Positions 10,128-21,900 of a stretch of DNA of 64,000 nucleotides are shown one piece after another. The notes under the pieces were generated by a model. The model ran no database searches and was not told where the DNA came from. It saw only the letters and a list, made by a program, of their open reading frames with translations. Origin of the DNA: Harmonia axyridis. Taxonomy: Eukaryota; Arthropoda; Insecta; Coleoptera; Coccinellidae. A program made the position numbers and the translations under genes. Numbering within the stretch: the first letter of the stretch is position 1; every line of letters begins with the position of its first letter. The stretch spans positions 54,454,352 to 54,518,351 of the forward strand of contig NC_059503.1 in assembly GCF_914767665.1 (NCBI RefSeq). Direction: 5' to 3'.

Positions 10128-13100
10128 ATGATGTCCGAACGTAAAAGAAAACAAAAATGGTCCTTGAATCCTCGAGGAAAAAGTTGGAGTGATGGTAATT
10201 TAACTATAATTCTTCTTTTGATCTTGTTTTTAATATATTGTTGTTTTAGATCCAAACAGTTTTGGTCAAAAGTTATTACAAAAAATGGGATGGAGTGCTG
10301 GTAAAGGTCTTGGTGCTAATGAAGATGGAATGACCGATCATATCAGAGTGGCTTATAAAAATGATACAAAAGGTTAGATTTATATTCAAGTATTTTTAGA
10401 TTAGTTCTTACCGTTTTAGCATTCAAAATTAAACATTATCTTTAATTTCAGGAATGGGATTCAAAATAAAAGATGATCAGTGGTCAGAACATGAATCTAA
10501 CTTCACTGAATTGTTAAACTCATTAGGTGGAGCTAAAAATGAAAGTATGAACGATTCTAAGATTGAATCTTTAGAAAAAAAGTCACAAACTTCTAAGGCC
10601 AGAGTACATTATCATAAATTCACTAGAGGTAAAGATTTATCTAGATATAGTGAAAAGGATTTGGCTAATATTTTTGGTAAAAAAAGTTTGACAGACTTGT
10701 TAAAACCACAAACTAAAACTGAAGAGGAAAATAATGAAAAGGAAAATGTGGAAACCAAAAGTTTTGGTGTTGTAACTCACAATGGCGGAAATATGTTGGA
10801 TTACTTCAAAAATAAACTAGGAAATTTGAAGAATATTTCGAGTGATAGTGTATTAAAAAGTACAAATAATGAATATGATGTAGATATTGGGAAACCTAGT
10901 TTTGGTTTAGGATTCAGTGGCAGTGGAAATCTAAAGGAAGAAAATCAAGAATTTGTTTCAGAACAAAATGGAGAGAAACCAATGCACAAAAAAAATGATC
11001 AGGTAGATAATTTTCGCAAATCGTGTTTTGGTTTGGGATATGATCGATATAATAAAAATGAATCAAAAACCAAGAGTAAATTTATGTCCTTTGTAAAAGC
11101 GACTGAAACAGAAGTCAAAAAACCCTTGAAGTTTGGAATAAGTGAAATAAAAAAAAATGATGATAAGGATGTTGAAAATTCTGATAATGAAAGACAGACT
11201 GTTGGATTTGGTTTTAAAACTAATTCTAATCTAAGTAAAATTCAGTCGTCCTTTAAGTCTTTTGTCAAGGGAAGTGATCAATTAAAAGGTGATGAAGATA
11301 TTATCAAAGTAAATAAGAAACGTAAAACTTTTGCTGATGATGGTGAGAAAGAGGATAAAAGAGCAAAGAAACTAAAAACCAATGAATCTAAAATCTCAAC
11401 TATTAAACCATCCTTCGTGTCTTTCATTCAGGAAAATAGTACTGCAGAACATGAGAATGCTGGAGACGATTGTAAGACTAAAAAGAAAAAGAATAAAAAC
11501 AAGAAGAATGATATTCCAGATGAATGTAAAACTGAAGAGAAGGATAATGAAATCGTTGAGAATGGTTTAGAAAAAAAAAAGAAGAAGAAACGTGAACAAG
11601 TCAAGTCTGATGAAACTCTAGAAACTAGTAATGTGAATGAAGGTATGTATTTGCGTATAAAAAATTTTTCGTTTGTATATTAATCATATCATGTTTCAGA
11701 TATACCTTCTAAAAAAGGTAAAAAAAGGAAATCAGAGTCCGAACTTGACATTGCTTTTACACCAGTGAAGAAAAAATTCAAAAACTTTGAAGATTTGCAC
11801 ACACTTCAGGATGAGGAAAAAATTGTTGAGACACCTAATAAAAAATCAAAGAAAAATAAAAACGACAAGAAAATTAAAGATGCTAACAATGAGAATGGTT
11901 TAGCTAATCCAGCATTTGATCCTTTATATAATGAAATATCTATTCAAAAACATAATTTGGATGCTATTGTAGAAGAACCAGAAAATTTGGCTGTTAGTCC
12001 TGATGACGAAGTGAGAAAGCAGAAAAGTGAAAAAGGAGATACCTCATTACCAAGTAAGTTTTTTTCTAAGACTACCCGATAAAAACTTATCACTTAAGTA
12101 TTTAAGTTGATTTTCAAATAGCAGTTCATTTAATTCAATGTGATATTAACATTATGTTGGAATTATCTTAGCATTATTTTGGATTAGCAAATCCATAGAT
12201 ATTATGTGTGAATATATCATCTCTCTTCAATAGTATCCTAAACTCATTGACTGCACTATGGAAGTCGGCTGACTTTTTAACTCTGATACATATCTCTTGA
12301 AGTATGTAACACTCTCTTTTTATATACCGAAAATCTTTTTTTGTGATCTGTATAGGGTAATCCAAAGCGGAATTTAAAATTATTTTCATATATACATGAT
12401 GTTCGAAAACAAAAATATAGTCCGAAGTTACACTTTTTTCAATTCAATACCCTATTTATGCAATGAAATATGGAATGGCAAGCTCAAATAATGATGACTT
12501 TCTTCATATCACTTCATACCATACTAGCACCATTAACAAGAAAGCTATTTGTAAAATATAAATACCTTGAAATATACTTTTCTGGTGCCTAAACTTTAAA
12601 TTTCTTCAGAGAGTAGCTCACATATATCTTTGGTTATGTGTAATGGGTATTAAGTGTTGATATTACCATTTAATTTGTATTTTGTGTGAATTTTACTTAA
12701 TATAGTTTTTATTTCAGGTAAATCTGAAAAGAAAAAGAAGAAATCCAAAAATATTGAAGGTATTGATAATCCATGCGTAGAAGATACTTCTAGACTTAAT
12801 GAATCTCTAGAATCAATTGGAGATTCTAAAAAACAAAAGAAGAAGAAATCGAAAAATATTGAAGGTATTGATAATCCATGTGTAGAAGATATTTCTAGAC
12901 TTAATGAATCTGTAGAATCAATTGGAGATTCTAAAAAACAAAAGAAGAAGAAATCGAAAAAAATTGTAGGTATTGATAATCCATGTGTCGAAGAGACTTC
13001 TGGATTTGATTTATCTTTACAATCAATTGATGATTCTACTGTGGAATCAAAGACGCAAAAGAAAAATAAGAAGAAATCGAAAAATACTGAAGGTATTGAT

Positions 13101-15003
13101 AATCCATGTGCTGAAGATGCTTCTAGACTTGATGAATCTACACAATCAATTCATGAAATAAATGAGGAATCCAAGAAACAAAAAAAGAAGAAGTTGAAAA
13201 ATATTGAAGGTAGTGATAAGTCATGTGTGGAAGAGACTTCTGGATTAGATGTATCTTTACAATCAATTGATGATTCTATTGCCGAATCCAAGACACAAAA
13301 GAAAGAAAAGAAGAAATCAAAAAAGGAACAAAAACCCCTCACAAATGGTATTGAAAACTCTGCATTCAATGAAAATTATCAATGCAATACAGAAGATAAT
13401 AAATTTGAATTGAAAAAAAAGATAAAACAAGAAGATAAGGTTCCAGCTGTAGGTGATGAAGAAAATAAGAAAAAGAAGAAAAATAAAAAAAATAAGGTAT
13501 GATGTTTTTGTAAAAAAAAAATTTTTTGTAAAATAATAGTAGTATTTTAATTAAAGGAAATGGAAATATGAAATAATTTTGTATATTTTTTTCTATAAAC
13601 CTTTATGTCTATGACATTCATCAGAAAAAATAAAAAGAATTGATAATTTCTTGAAAAATTGATTTCCTTTATTTCATGCTATCATTGGGATCTTACATAT
13701 TTCCAATTCATTTATGAATTAAAATAGTTCATTTCACAAATTCATTCATTCATTAAATGGTTTCTAGATTGTTGAAGAAGTAGAACCTAGTGGATCAGAG
13801 CAAAGCGTAGTTGAACCAACTAAAAAGAAAAAGGAGTTACTTTCTGTTGAAAACCCTTGTTTTGTTTCTGACGATTCGCTGGTCAGTTTAGAAGCTACTC
13901 CAAATAAATACGAAGTGAAACGTAGCAAGAAAAATGGGAATTTGGGAATCGTTAATCCAGGTTTGGATTTGACAAGTCCCACACCTCCCAATGACAAGAA
14001 AGAAGAAACTTTGATAGAGGATATGCCTATTATAGATGATAACAGTCTTATGTTGAACGTTGTTTGCACTCCCATAATAAAAAAGGGCGATAATGCAAAA
14101 TTGCAAAGAAGGAAGAGTGTGAGATTCAGCGATGTGAATCATAGTATAATTATTGATAATACGGATAGTCCTGCTAATTTGAGGAAAAATGGTGGTGGAG
14201 CTTTCGACAATGCTGGTTATGATCAATTTGGTAAGCAATTTTTTCCCTTTCTACCACAACATTCCTTTGGTCCATGAATATAATTATCTAATTCTGTGGC
14301 GCATATCTGTTCATTCTGCCATATCTTGTAGAAGAGAATCAGTTTCACACAGATTTGATAGTTATATTTAATTATTTTATGTTGGTACTCGGAACTCTCC
14401 TGTCACAGAATTATCTATTTGTCAAATTTATGACACAGAAAACAGTTCTGCCAACCAATATTTTCAATGCAAAAACTATATTTATGTAAATATTTCATTA
14501 GTTTCAATTAAAATTCAGTGAATTCAAACTCACATTCATTATGCTCATGAAAGAATATCAGAGCCTTCTGCACTTGTATTATGAATAACTATTCCAGTAC
14601 TGCTAAGAATGTGATATCCTCTATGATTTTTCTCCATATTCATATTAAAATTTTTTTAGGAAATCGTATTGAAGAAAGTTTGGATACTTTGAACAAACAA
14701 CTGGACGATTATCAGGCAGAAGTTGAAAATGACTTGAATGAGGCCAAAATGCAGGTAATGGTAGGAGAAGTTGGTGATCCTGATGGTGAAAATGAACTTT
14801 TACCAAATGGCGATTGCAAGTTGAAATTCAAATACGCCAATTTTGGAAGAATGCCACCATGGATGAAGAAGAAAAATGTTTTCACAGCAAGAAGTTCCTA
14901 CAGACACCTTATTAAGGGTGATATTGTTTTAATGTTTAAAAATTCAAACATGCATGATATCAAGGGATATAACGAACACTTGAAAACTACCAGTACCAGT
15001 TAA
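10128..15003 (+). CDS. Pinx1: PIN2/TERF1-interacting telomerase inhibitor 1 (PINX1) orthologue, greatly expanded
   Basis: Seven exons: 10128-10194, 10250-10372, 10452-11642, 11700-12053, 12718-13496, 13768-14230 and 14660-15003. They give 1106 residues with consistent phases and consensus splice sites. The start RKQKWSLNPRGKSWSD and the following G-patch (FGQKLLQKMGWSAGKGLGA, about residues 27-60) are diagnostic of PINX1/Gno1, which acts in the nucleolus in rRNA/snoRNA processing and, in vertebrates, at telomerase. VHYHKFTRGKDLSRYSEKDL just after is also conserved. Human PINX1 is about 328 residues. The extra length is lysine-rich tracts, FG-like and SFVK-like motifs in exon 3, and about five 32-44-residue repeats in exon 5 built on GIDNPCVED. 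The last exon (MPPWMKKKNVFTARSSYRHL, then GDIVLMF) looks like a conserved C-terminal domain. AATAAA lies at 15095-15100. Two adjacent ATGs compete for the start (10128, 10131). Confidence 0.9.
14265..14590 (+). repeat. Dispersed repeat filling PINX1 intron 6, copy 1
   Basis: Matches 33895-34320 through several landmarks: TAATTCTGTGG, CATCTTGTAGAA-like, ATGTTGGTACTC, AGTTCTGCCAACCAA, and the end CCTTCTGCACTTGTATTAT. A related third copy lies at 54560-54715. It occupies most of the 429-base intron between the last two exons of the PINX1 gene. No coding capacity. Confidence 0.65.
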
Positions 15004-15289
15004 TTTGTAAAACTTTTATTGAATTATATTGTTTTATTTATTATAAACTTGTAAATAGTGTATTGTAAACTGTAAATATATTAATTTTTACATAAATAAA
15101 TTTGTTTTCATATAATCAAAATATTCATCATTTAGCCCAAAAAACAGACTAAAGTACTACACTATAGTATTTGCCGATGCGCCAAATTGTGGGGATGGGG
15201 AAGTATGTTGATAAAACATACTTTTTGACACAAAAATGTTTTCTTAGTGATAATACCACTCCTTGTAGTAAAATTGAAATAAGATCACG

Positions 15290-15830
15290 CCAGCCAGAAA
15301 GGCCTTTATGAACATGAAACAGTTCTTTACAAAACCTGAGATAGCACTGGACATGCGAATGGTAAGATGCTATGTGTTCTTCATTTTGTTATATCGGTGT
15401 GAAGGATGGACTCTCGATCCAACTACAGAGAAGAAACTGCAGGCATTTGAGATGTTCCTTTATAGACGCATGTTGCGGATATCTTGGGTGCACAAAATGA
15501 CAATGAGAGAGTACTCTACTACTCTCTCTGCGTAAACCACTTGAGCTCCTTTTCAGTATCAAAGAAAGAAAGACTAGATACATAGGGCATGTGATGAAGG
15601 GTGCGAAATATGAGCTTCTTAGGTTGATGAAAGAAGGAAAGATACAGGGCAGAAGATCGGTGGGTAGAAGACAAAATTCTTGGCTGAAGGATTTGAGAAG
15701 ATGGTTTGGTTGCACCTCCACCGACATTTTTAGGGCAGCTACATCTAGAGTTTTGATTGCCAGATGGATCGCCAACCTTCGTTAGGAGACGGCGTACTAA
15801 GAAGAAGTAGTAAAATAAAAAAATGCCAAG
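15290..15830 (+). mobile_element. Non-LTR endonuclease-reverse transcriptase, C-terminal relic
   Basis: Frames at 15308-15535 and 15541-15785 together encode the C-terminal domain typical of insect endonuclease-reverse transcriptases. The first contains LLYRCEGWTLDPTTEKKLQAF and FLYRRMLRISWVHKMT. The second contains TRYIGHVMKG and RRSVGRRQNSWLKDLRRWFG. A frame change separates them. The 5' part, including the catalytic domain, is absent. The end runs into an A-rich tail near 15810. It lies between PINX1 and ELP5. Confidence 0.75.
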
Positions 15831-16353
15831 CGCCAGTTTTATTGAAATCGAATAAGCGCTCTAAAAAATAATAATGGTACTAAAATGCATCTTTGAGGAG
15901 CATCGTACTTTTGAACAATTCGCAAAACGTTGTTTTAATGGAATCGACAAAACGTCTGATAAATTTGACAAAGTGAATTCAATTTCAAAAATACGTTTTC
16001 ATGTGAAATTGAAAAGATGTCTGAGAGGAATAATAGTGACTCCTTCAAAGAAAATTCACGAACTCGATGTTTGAAAAAATACTTGATGATGGCGCTCAAA
16101 TATACATATCATTTATTAAATCGAAATATTCAGTAATAAATTATTGTTGTATGGAGCCCTCGGCTGGTAAATAACAAAACATATCAATTTAATAGGAAAA
16201 AAGAGTCAATGCGAGGGTACAGGGGGAACGGCAAAATTTTATTTTGCCATAATCTATGGCCTGTGCTTTGTTGGTCTATGATTGAAAGGATCACAATAAC
16301 ATTGTACATTGTAGGTTAGGTTAAACAAATTTGTTCGTTGTTGTTTAACAAAA
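15831..16353. other. Intergenic region upstream of ELP5
   Basis: About 520 bases without a credible gene. The 66-residue frame at 15874-16074 has no recognisable features. The last 150 bases should hold the ELP5 promoter and 5' leader. I see no certain TATA box. The short direct region around 16255-16330 is less AT-rich than its surroundings. Confidence 0.4.
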
Positions 16354-17396
16354 ATGTTAAATTCATATTTAAAAGCAACCCCACCTTCAAAATTCATTCT
16401 AATCAATGGTGAGTATACATAAAACTTCAATGATTTTGTTTATACCGTACTTTTCAGATTGTCTTCAAGAAAAAGGTCTACCTCTTGTTTATAACCTCAA
16501 TGAACACCATCAAAAATTGAATAACAAAGTGAAATGTTTTGTATTTGAGGGAAATTTCACCAAGATAAGTGATGTGTTGACTTCTCACAACATTATAAGT
16601 TATGATTTCACAAAGAGTAAGGAGATAACATTGGATGATATTAAAAAAACATTCGAAAAGGAGTTAACACACGATAGTGTCATTATTATAGATTCTTTAG
16701 TTCATCTTATATACTTATATGGTTTTGATGAAACTTGCAAATTACTAAATTCATTAATAAGGGAAATGAAAGGTATTGAAATTAGTCATAAATAGTATTA
16801 CAGTAGATGTAATTTTTAATGTGTATTATTTTTAAGATGGCCAACAAATAATAACAATATTACACATTGACTTATTGAAAAATAGTAAGAAAACGGCGAA
16901 ATATTTGGAACATTTAGCAACCTTGAGTTTAACCTTTGATCCTAGGATCTCGAGGGTTAATTATACATACAAAAAAATAAGAGGGAGAGTTTTTAAACAG
17001 GTAAACATATATTATTTCATTCTTAAGTTTATGGTGATCATTCAAAACTACTTCATACTTTCTAGATAGAAGCATATAAGTTTGAACAGGGTCAATTTGT
17101 AACTGAAGTTTTAAAAAAACAAGATGTCCAAGAATTAATATTAGAGAAAATAAATGAAGTTTCTCCCGAAAACCTCTCGACTTTCAAAATTGGACTGTCC
17201 GAAGCTGATAAAAAAGCACGAGATGAACTGACATTACCGTATCTACCAAAGTAAGAAATTGAGCCATTTATCCTAACCAAATAAAAATCTAATTTAATTT
17301 TTCAGAGACTCAGAATCTGCTGAGGGTATAATTTATAACTTCGACGATGAAGATGATTGGGACGAAGAAGATCCAGATGATGATTTAGATTTATAA
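16354..17396 (+). CDS. Elp5: Elongator complex protein 5
   Basis: Five exons: 16354-16408, 16458-16772, 16837-17000, 17066-17250 and 17306-17396. They encode 269 residues with matching phases and GT/AG junctions. The product resembles Elp5, one of the RecA-fold Elp4-5-6 subunits that form the accessory ring of Elongator. Elongator modifies wobble uridines of tRNAs in the cytoplasm. Supporting features are the alternation of beta strands and helices, with HDSVIIIDSLVHLIYLYG and IITILHIDLL, the family's DPRISRVNYTYKKIRGRV region, and the acidic C-terminal tail (DDEDDWDEEDPDDDLDL) seen in Elp5 proteins. There is no Walker A motif, as expected for an Elp4-6 subunit. The length is close to other animal Elp5. 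Introns are tiny (49-65 bases). It is convergent with RAD23, whose stop lies 1.6 kb downstream. Confidence 0.85.
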
Positions 17397-18966
17397 AGAT
17401 ATATTTTGGGTTTAAATATAGTTTATATAAGAAGAGAACTTATATTTGATTTCTGTATTAATTATACTGAAGCAACTGTGATATTGATCATGGACGAATT
17501 TTTATTTACACTTTATCATTTTGCCCAAATGTTTCATTTTCAACAATTTTATCAATCCTGGGTAATACTTACAATGTTAGTACGGCAGAATAGATGTCAT
17601 TTATAAAAAGATTGATAGATCTGTTCCACAGATCATTTTGTTAATAATGGCGAAAAATGAATTATAAGAATCCAGGAATATCTTTCAGGATTTGTAAATT
17701 TAGGAAAAATGGCTGGAGCTGACTGAAAAAATTTAGTCAGCAAACTAGAAAAAAGATCCCAATAAATGAAAGTACAGGGATATAATTATGAGAGTAATAT
17801 GAAGGGAAAGGACAAATGTTTATTTTTCTCCTATCAATCCAAAATGAATTAAATTTTTTGTACAGGTTTAAAATTGTTGGTTTTTTGTTAATGAATATTT
17901 CCCCTATGTTAGTATCAACATTTTTCAAAGAGATGCCTTCAATTTTACCATCTCTCGGTAGAAAACCGTGATTACTAAATATACATGTTTTGCATTCTGT
18001 AGTGTTCACTTCTGGGCTGGGGGGAGCTGAATAGGTAAACTTTGGTAGTTGCGGTGAAACGCACGTGGTACCATTACCTCTTAAGGTAGCAGTTTGGCTA
18101 GCATCTTAGCAAACATCAAAAAATGATAAACTTCAGCAACAAGTTGCCATGAATGGAGAATTAGGCATTCTTTATGGGCTCAAATGTACCAAACTTTAAT
18201 CATATTGATAGTACGGCTTTTGGGGATAGAATCTGGGTAGCACTCTCACCAAATTTATCACAAAAATCTGAATTTTTACTGCACAAACTTTAATAGATAT
18301 CTTGCTATTTATTAACATTTTTCGTCTTAGGACTCCAAAATAGAGCAATGGTAAATGTAGTTCTCTCAACATAACCATTTTGCATTTTTAAAATTAAAAC
18401 TACCATTAATATTGTTCAAACATGTATGAATCTCCATGATTCAGGGTTTCTTGTGTGGAGAAGTGGCTAACGCAGTGTGGATTAAAAAAAAATTAGTTTT
18501 CTATTTTATCAATATAATTATCCTAAATGAATTACAATACATAAGAAAAGCCTTTCTGGTAAAACAGTCATTTCATTTCGACAAATCTACAAAAATAATT
18601 CAGAGTTCAAATTTATGATTTGAAATAACTCGATACTCATGCAAGCAAACTGAAATAGCAAACTCGAATCCAGCCTGCACTATTTTACAAAAAAAAAAAA
18701 CAAAATCAACAAAGAAAAACTTATGAGCTTCAATATATATATTCATACTAATATCCAGCTAGTTTTATTTACAGCAAAAATACATTATGAGAAATTGGGA
18801 AAAAACCATGTATGAACAGATAACTGGGAAACAACTAGGGATGTACAAAGTATACGATATGAACAAAACCGTTGGCGAAAACGATTTTCAACTTCCGAAT
18901 CTTTGTACCATGTAAAACTTCATTATTTGTCAGATTTTTCAGCCTATTTTATATTCGTGAAATGTA
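17397..18966. other. Region between convergent ELP5 and RAD23
   Basis: Contains the 3' ends of both genes. On the minus strand an AATAAA at 18764-18769 lies about 200 bases after the RAD23 stop and is the likely polyadenylation signal. Open frames at 17406-17606 (+), 17737-18009 (-) and 18196-18378 (-) have no recognisable features and are not called as genes. I see no transposon ends. Confidence 0.4.
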
Positions 18967-21900
18967 TTAATCGTCAAAATTTTGCGACAGCAAAAAATTG
19001 GCCGCCAAATTTTCATTTTTATCGCATGCAAAGTATGCCTGCACCACTAAATGTTCAGGAAAGCCCAGTGCTTTAAGCCTTTCGATGGCATCTTTATCTT
19101 GAGGTGTGACCTGGATCATCCCAGATGTTGGAACAGCTGAGGCTGGTTGTGTTAAAGGAGGCACAGGACCTGGAATCACAATTCTGTATTTAGGTCTGAA
19201 TTCATACCACTTATAATATAGGACTGATTATAATAGGTACAAATAGAAAACTATCTATTTTTTACCTAATACACAAGCGCAGTCAGGGGGCATTGAGGTT
19301 GAAGTCCCCTCCGAGTTCTTAAATAAATAAATAAGCTTCTTTATTTCTAAGGGTTACATGAAATTGTGTCAAAAGAAACATAGATCTTTAATTTAATTTG
19401 AATCCAGAAATTCTTGTATTGTATAGGGTTCTAAGTCAATAAGGTACTTCCTGAGTTCTCGCTTGAAGGTTTTGTGGGATCTTAGTCTTTGTAGCTTGTT
19501 TGGTAGATTATTGAAAAACTTGATACATCTATAGTGTGTTCCCTTTTCTGAGAGTGTAAGTCTATGAATTGGGTACATGATGTCGTTGGTTCTCGTTGGA
19601 TAACAATGGCTTTTGTCAGTTTGGAATTCGCTGGTATTTTGCGAGACAAATATCAAGCACTCATAGATGTATAAAGCGTATATTGTGAGGATTTTGTGTT
19701 TCTTGAAGACTCCTCTACAACTTTCTTTAGCTTTCATTTTTGTAATGGATCTTATTGCTCGCTTTTGAATCACAAAAATATGCTGGATATCTGAGCTGGA
19801 CCCCCAAAATACGATACCGTATTTGGCTTCAAAGCATGCATAGTGAAAGTCTTTGTTGTTGCCTCATTGATGTGGAATGATATACTTCTTAGAGCATATG
19901 TTGTTGAGTTTAATTTTCTCGACGCATACCTCACGTGTTCCCCCAATCTAGGAACTCGTCCAGGTAAACTCCAAGGAATTTTGAGGAACTTTCTAGCTGT
20001 TGTATGCTGTTTCCAAGGGTAATCTGTTATGGTATTTCCGCCTTTTTTTGTCCTGAAAAAAATAGCTGTTCTTTTCTCCTTATTTAATATGAGTTGATTT
20101 GTGTTGAACAATTTCTCAATCTTGATGAAATGTTGACTTGCCTTGCTTATGGTATTTTCTACTGACTTTTTCCAGGATAAGATGTTTGTGTCATCGGCAT
20201 ATTGAGTTAGGAGGGATTCTGTATTCTCTTACATGTTGACTACTAGTAAGTTTACATGTCATATTTACTTAGAATCTATCCCGATGTAAATATCCATCAC
20301 CTGATTCTAAATCTCCAAGCTTGCTACTTGCATATTGAAACATGCTTCATCTGTGGGATGGGGAATACCCATAGAGAAAGTGTGTCACTGGAAACACTTC
20401 TAATGAATTTTCGTTTATTATTCATAACCCAGCATCATTTATTGCTTCGGCAATAAGTTTTTATGCATTTAAACAGAAATTCGAATTTTGTTAGCTCAAT
20501 ATTTTTTGTCATTAAATATTTCCTATGAGTATGGTTTGCATATCGACGAGAATTCCAGAGCAGTTTTAGGTAACCTGTTTCGTATATACGGAGCGCTCGA
20601 CACTTGCTATTGGTCAACAAAATTTTTTTTTACAGAATTTTGCAGGTTAAATGGTTAATCTCCTGTAATTTGTAAACAACTAAAAGTTTTCAATTGCTCT
20701 GAAAGGTATTTGTTTTCTAATTGAAAAAATTAGTAATAAAAGATTGAGTGTCAGATGTCATGAGAAATGTTCAAAAACAATAATAAGAAAAATAAAATGA
20801 CAAAAGAGTGGGTGTAGTTACCAAACCTCACCAGAATAAAAGTACGGTTGCTCTGGTGACAGTGAGAGAAGTTTGAGAAAATAATCGCCGCTTTTTGAGG
20901 AATTTGATATATACGGACCGCCTACTTACTAACCATTGTAACCAAGGTGATATACGGACCATACCCAAAGTGTTAGTTGGACAAAGCGTTTGCAAACCCA
21001 TGTTTATAAGAATTTTTTTTTAATTATCCAAGGATTCTCTCATCTTTCTTTATTCCTGCAATTTAGAAATACCCTTTATAAGTAGTAAGTTCGAGTGTTC
21101 CTTTTTTTTAGATCGTTTAAATTATGATAATTTGATCACTGCAATAGTCAATTATGAAGCTTATGACATTTCACGGATATCTAAAATAAATGAAGCTTAA
21201 TATTGGCATAGCGATGAAAGCTTGTCTTTGATTAGGAAACCTTACAATTTAGGTGTATGTTAGATCTTCTGAAAGGACATTTCATTTTCTTCCAATACAT
21301 CTTATGATATGCAGTTCACTCCATTTGAAAAACGCACTTATCATCATTTTACTATGTCTCGTCGAATGTATGATTCGGGACGTATTTCATTACACGTAAA
21401 TGATACTCTGAATATAATCCATACTCAAAATTTCAGCTTTCTAGGATTTCAAGTACCGCAGTGATGTATGTTTCATTGAAGCTATGTTTTGCACAAAAAC
21501 AGAAGTAAATCAGTCAATTGCTCGAAAACTGATAGAGATAGGAACAAGGAAGTTAATACATAATTAATCAAGAGGTTACAGTAAACCGAAAAAAGTAATA
21601 ATATACACGGTGTTCTATTTGAAATATCGAAGTTGTTATTATTTTTTTATATAAGCGGCAACGCTGAAAATATTCCAAATCGACAGAACAGTGGTTTCTA
21701 CCAAAAAAAAACCAAATTTTCATTAAACTCGTACCGTCCCTTTTCCGTAAAAGTCTATGGTATCATCGACCGTGGCCCACCCTGTGTAGCCTGTGAAAGT
21801 CCGACCCTTACCTGTAGTTGTGTTAGCTGGTGTTGCTGCACTCCCTTGAGCTGGTGTTGGTTCGTTCAACATCCTGACAAAAGATTCCTGATTTTGGGAT

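Noticed and set aside
12740..13320. Regularly spaced DNA repeats that could be mistaken for a CRISPR-like or satellite array
   Set aside because: The repeats are in frame within a PINX1 exon, differ at codon level, and encode lysine-rich protein repeats.
17737..18009. 90-residue minus-strand open frame downstream of RAD23
   Set aside because: No recognisable motif; it lies in the probable 3' flanking region and is within chance length for AT-rich DNA.
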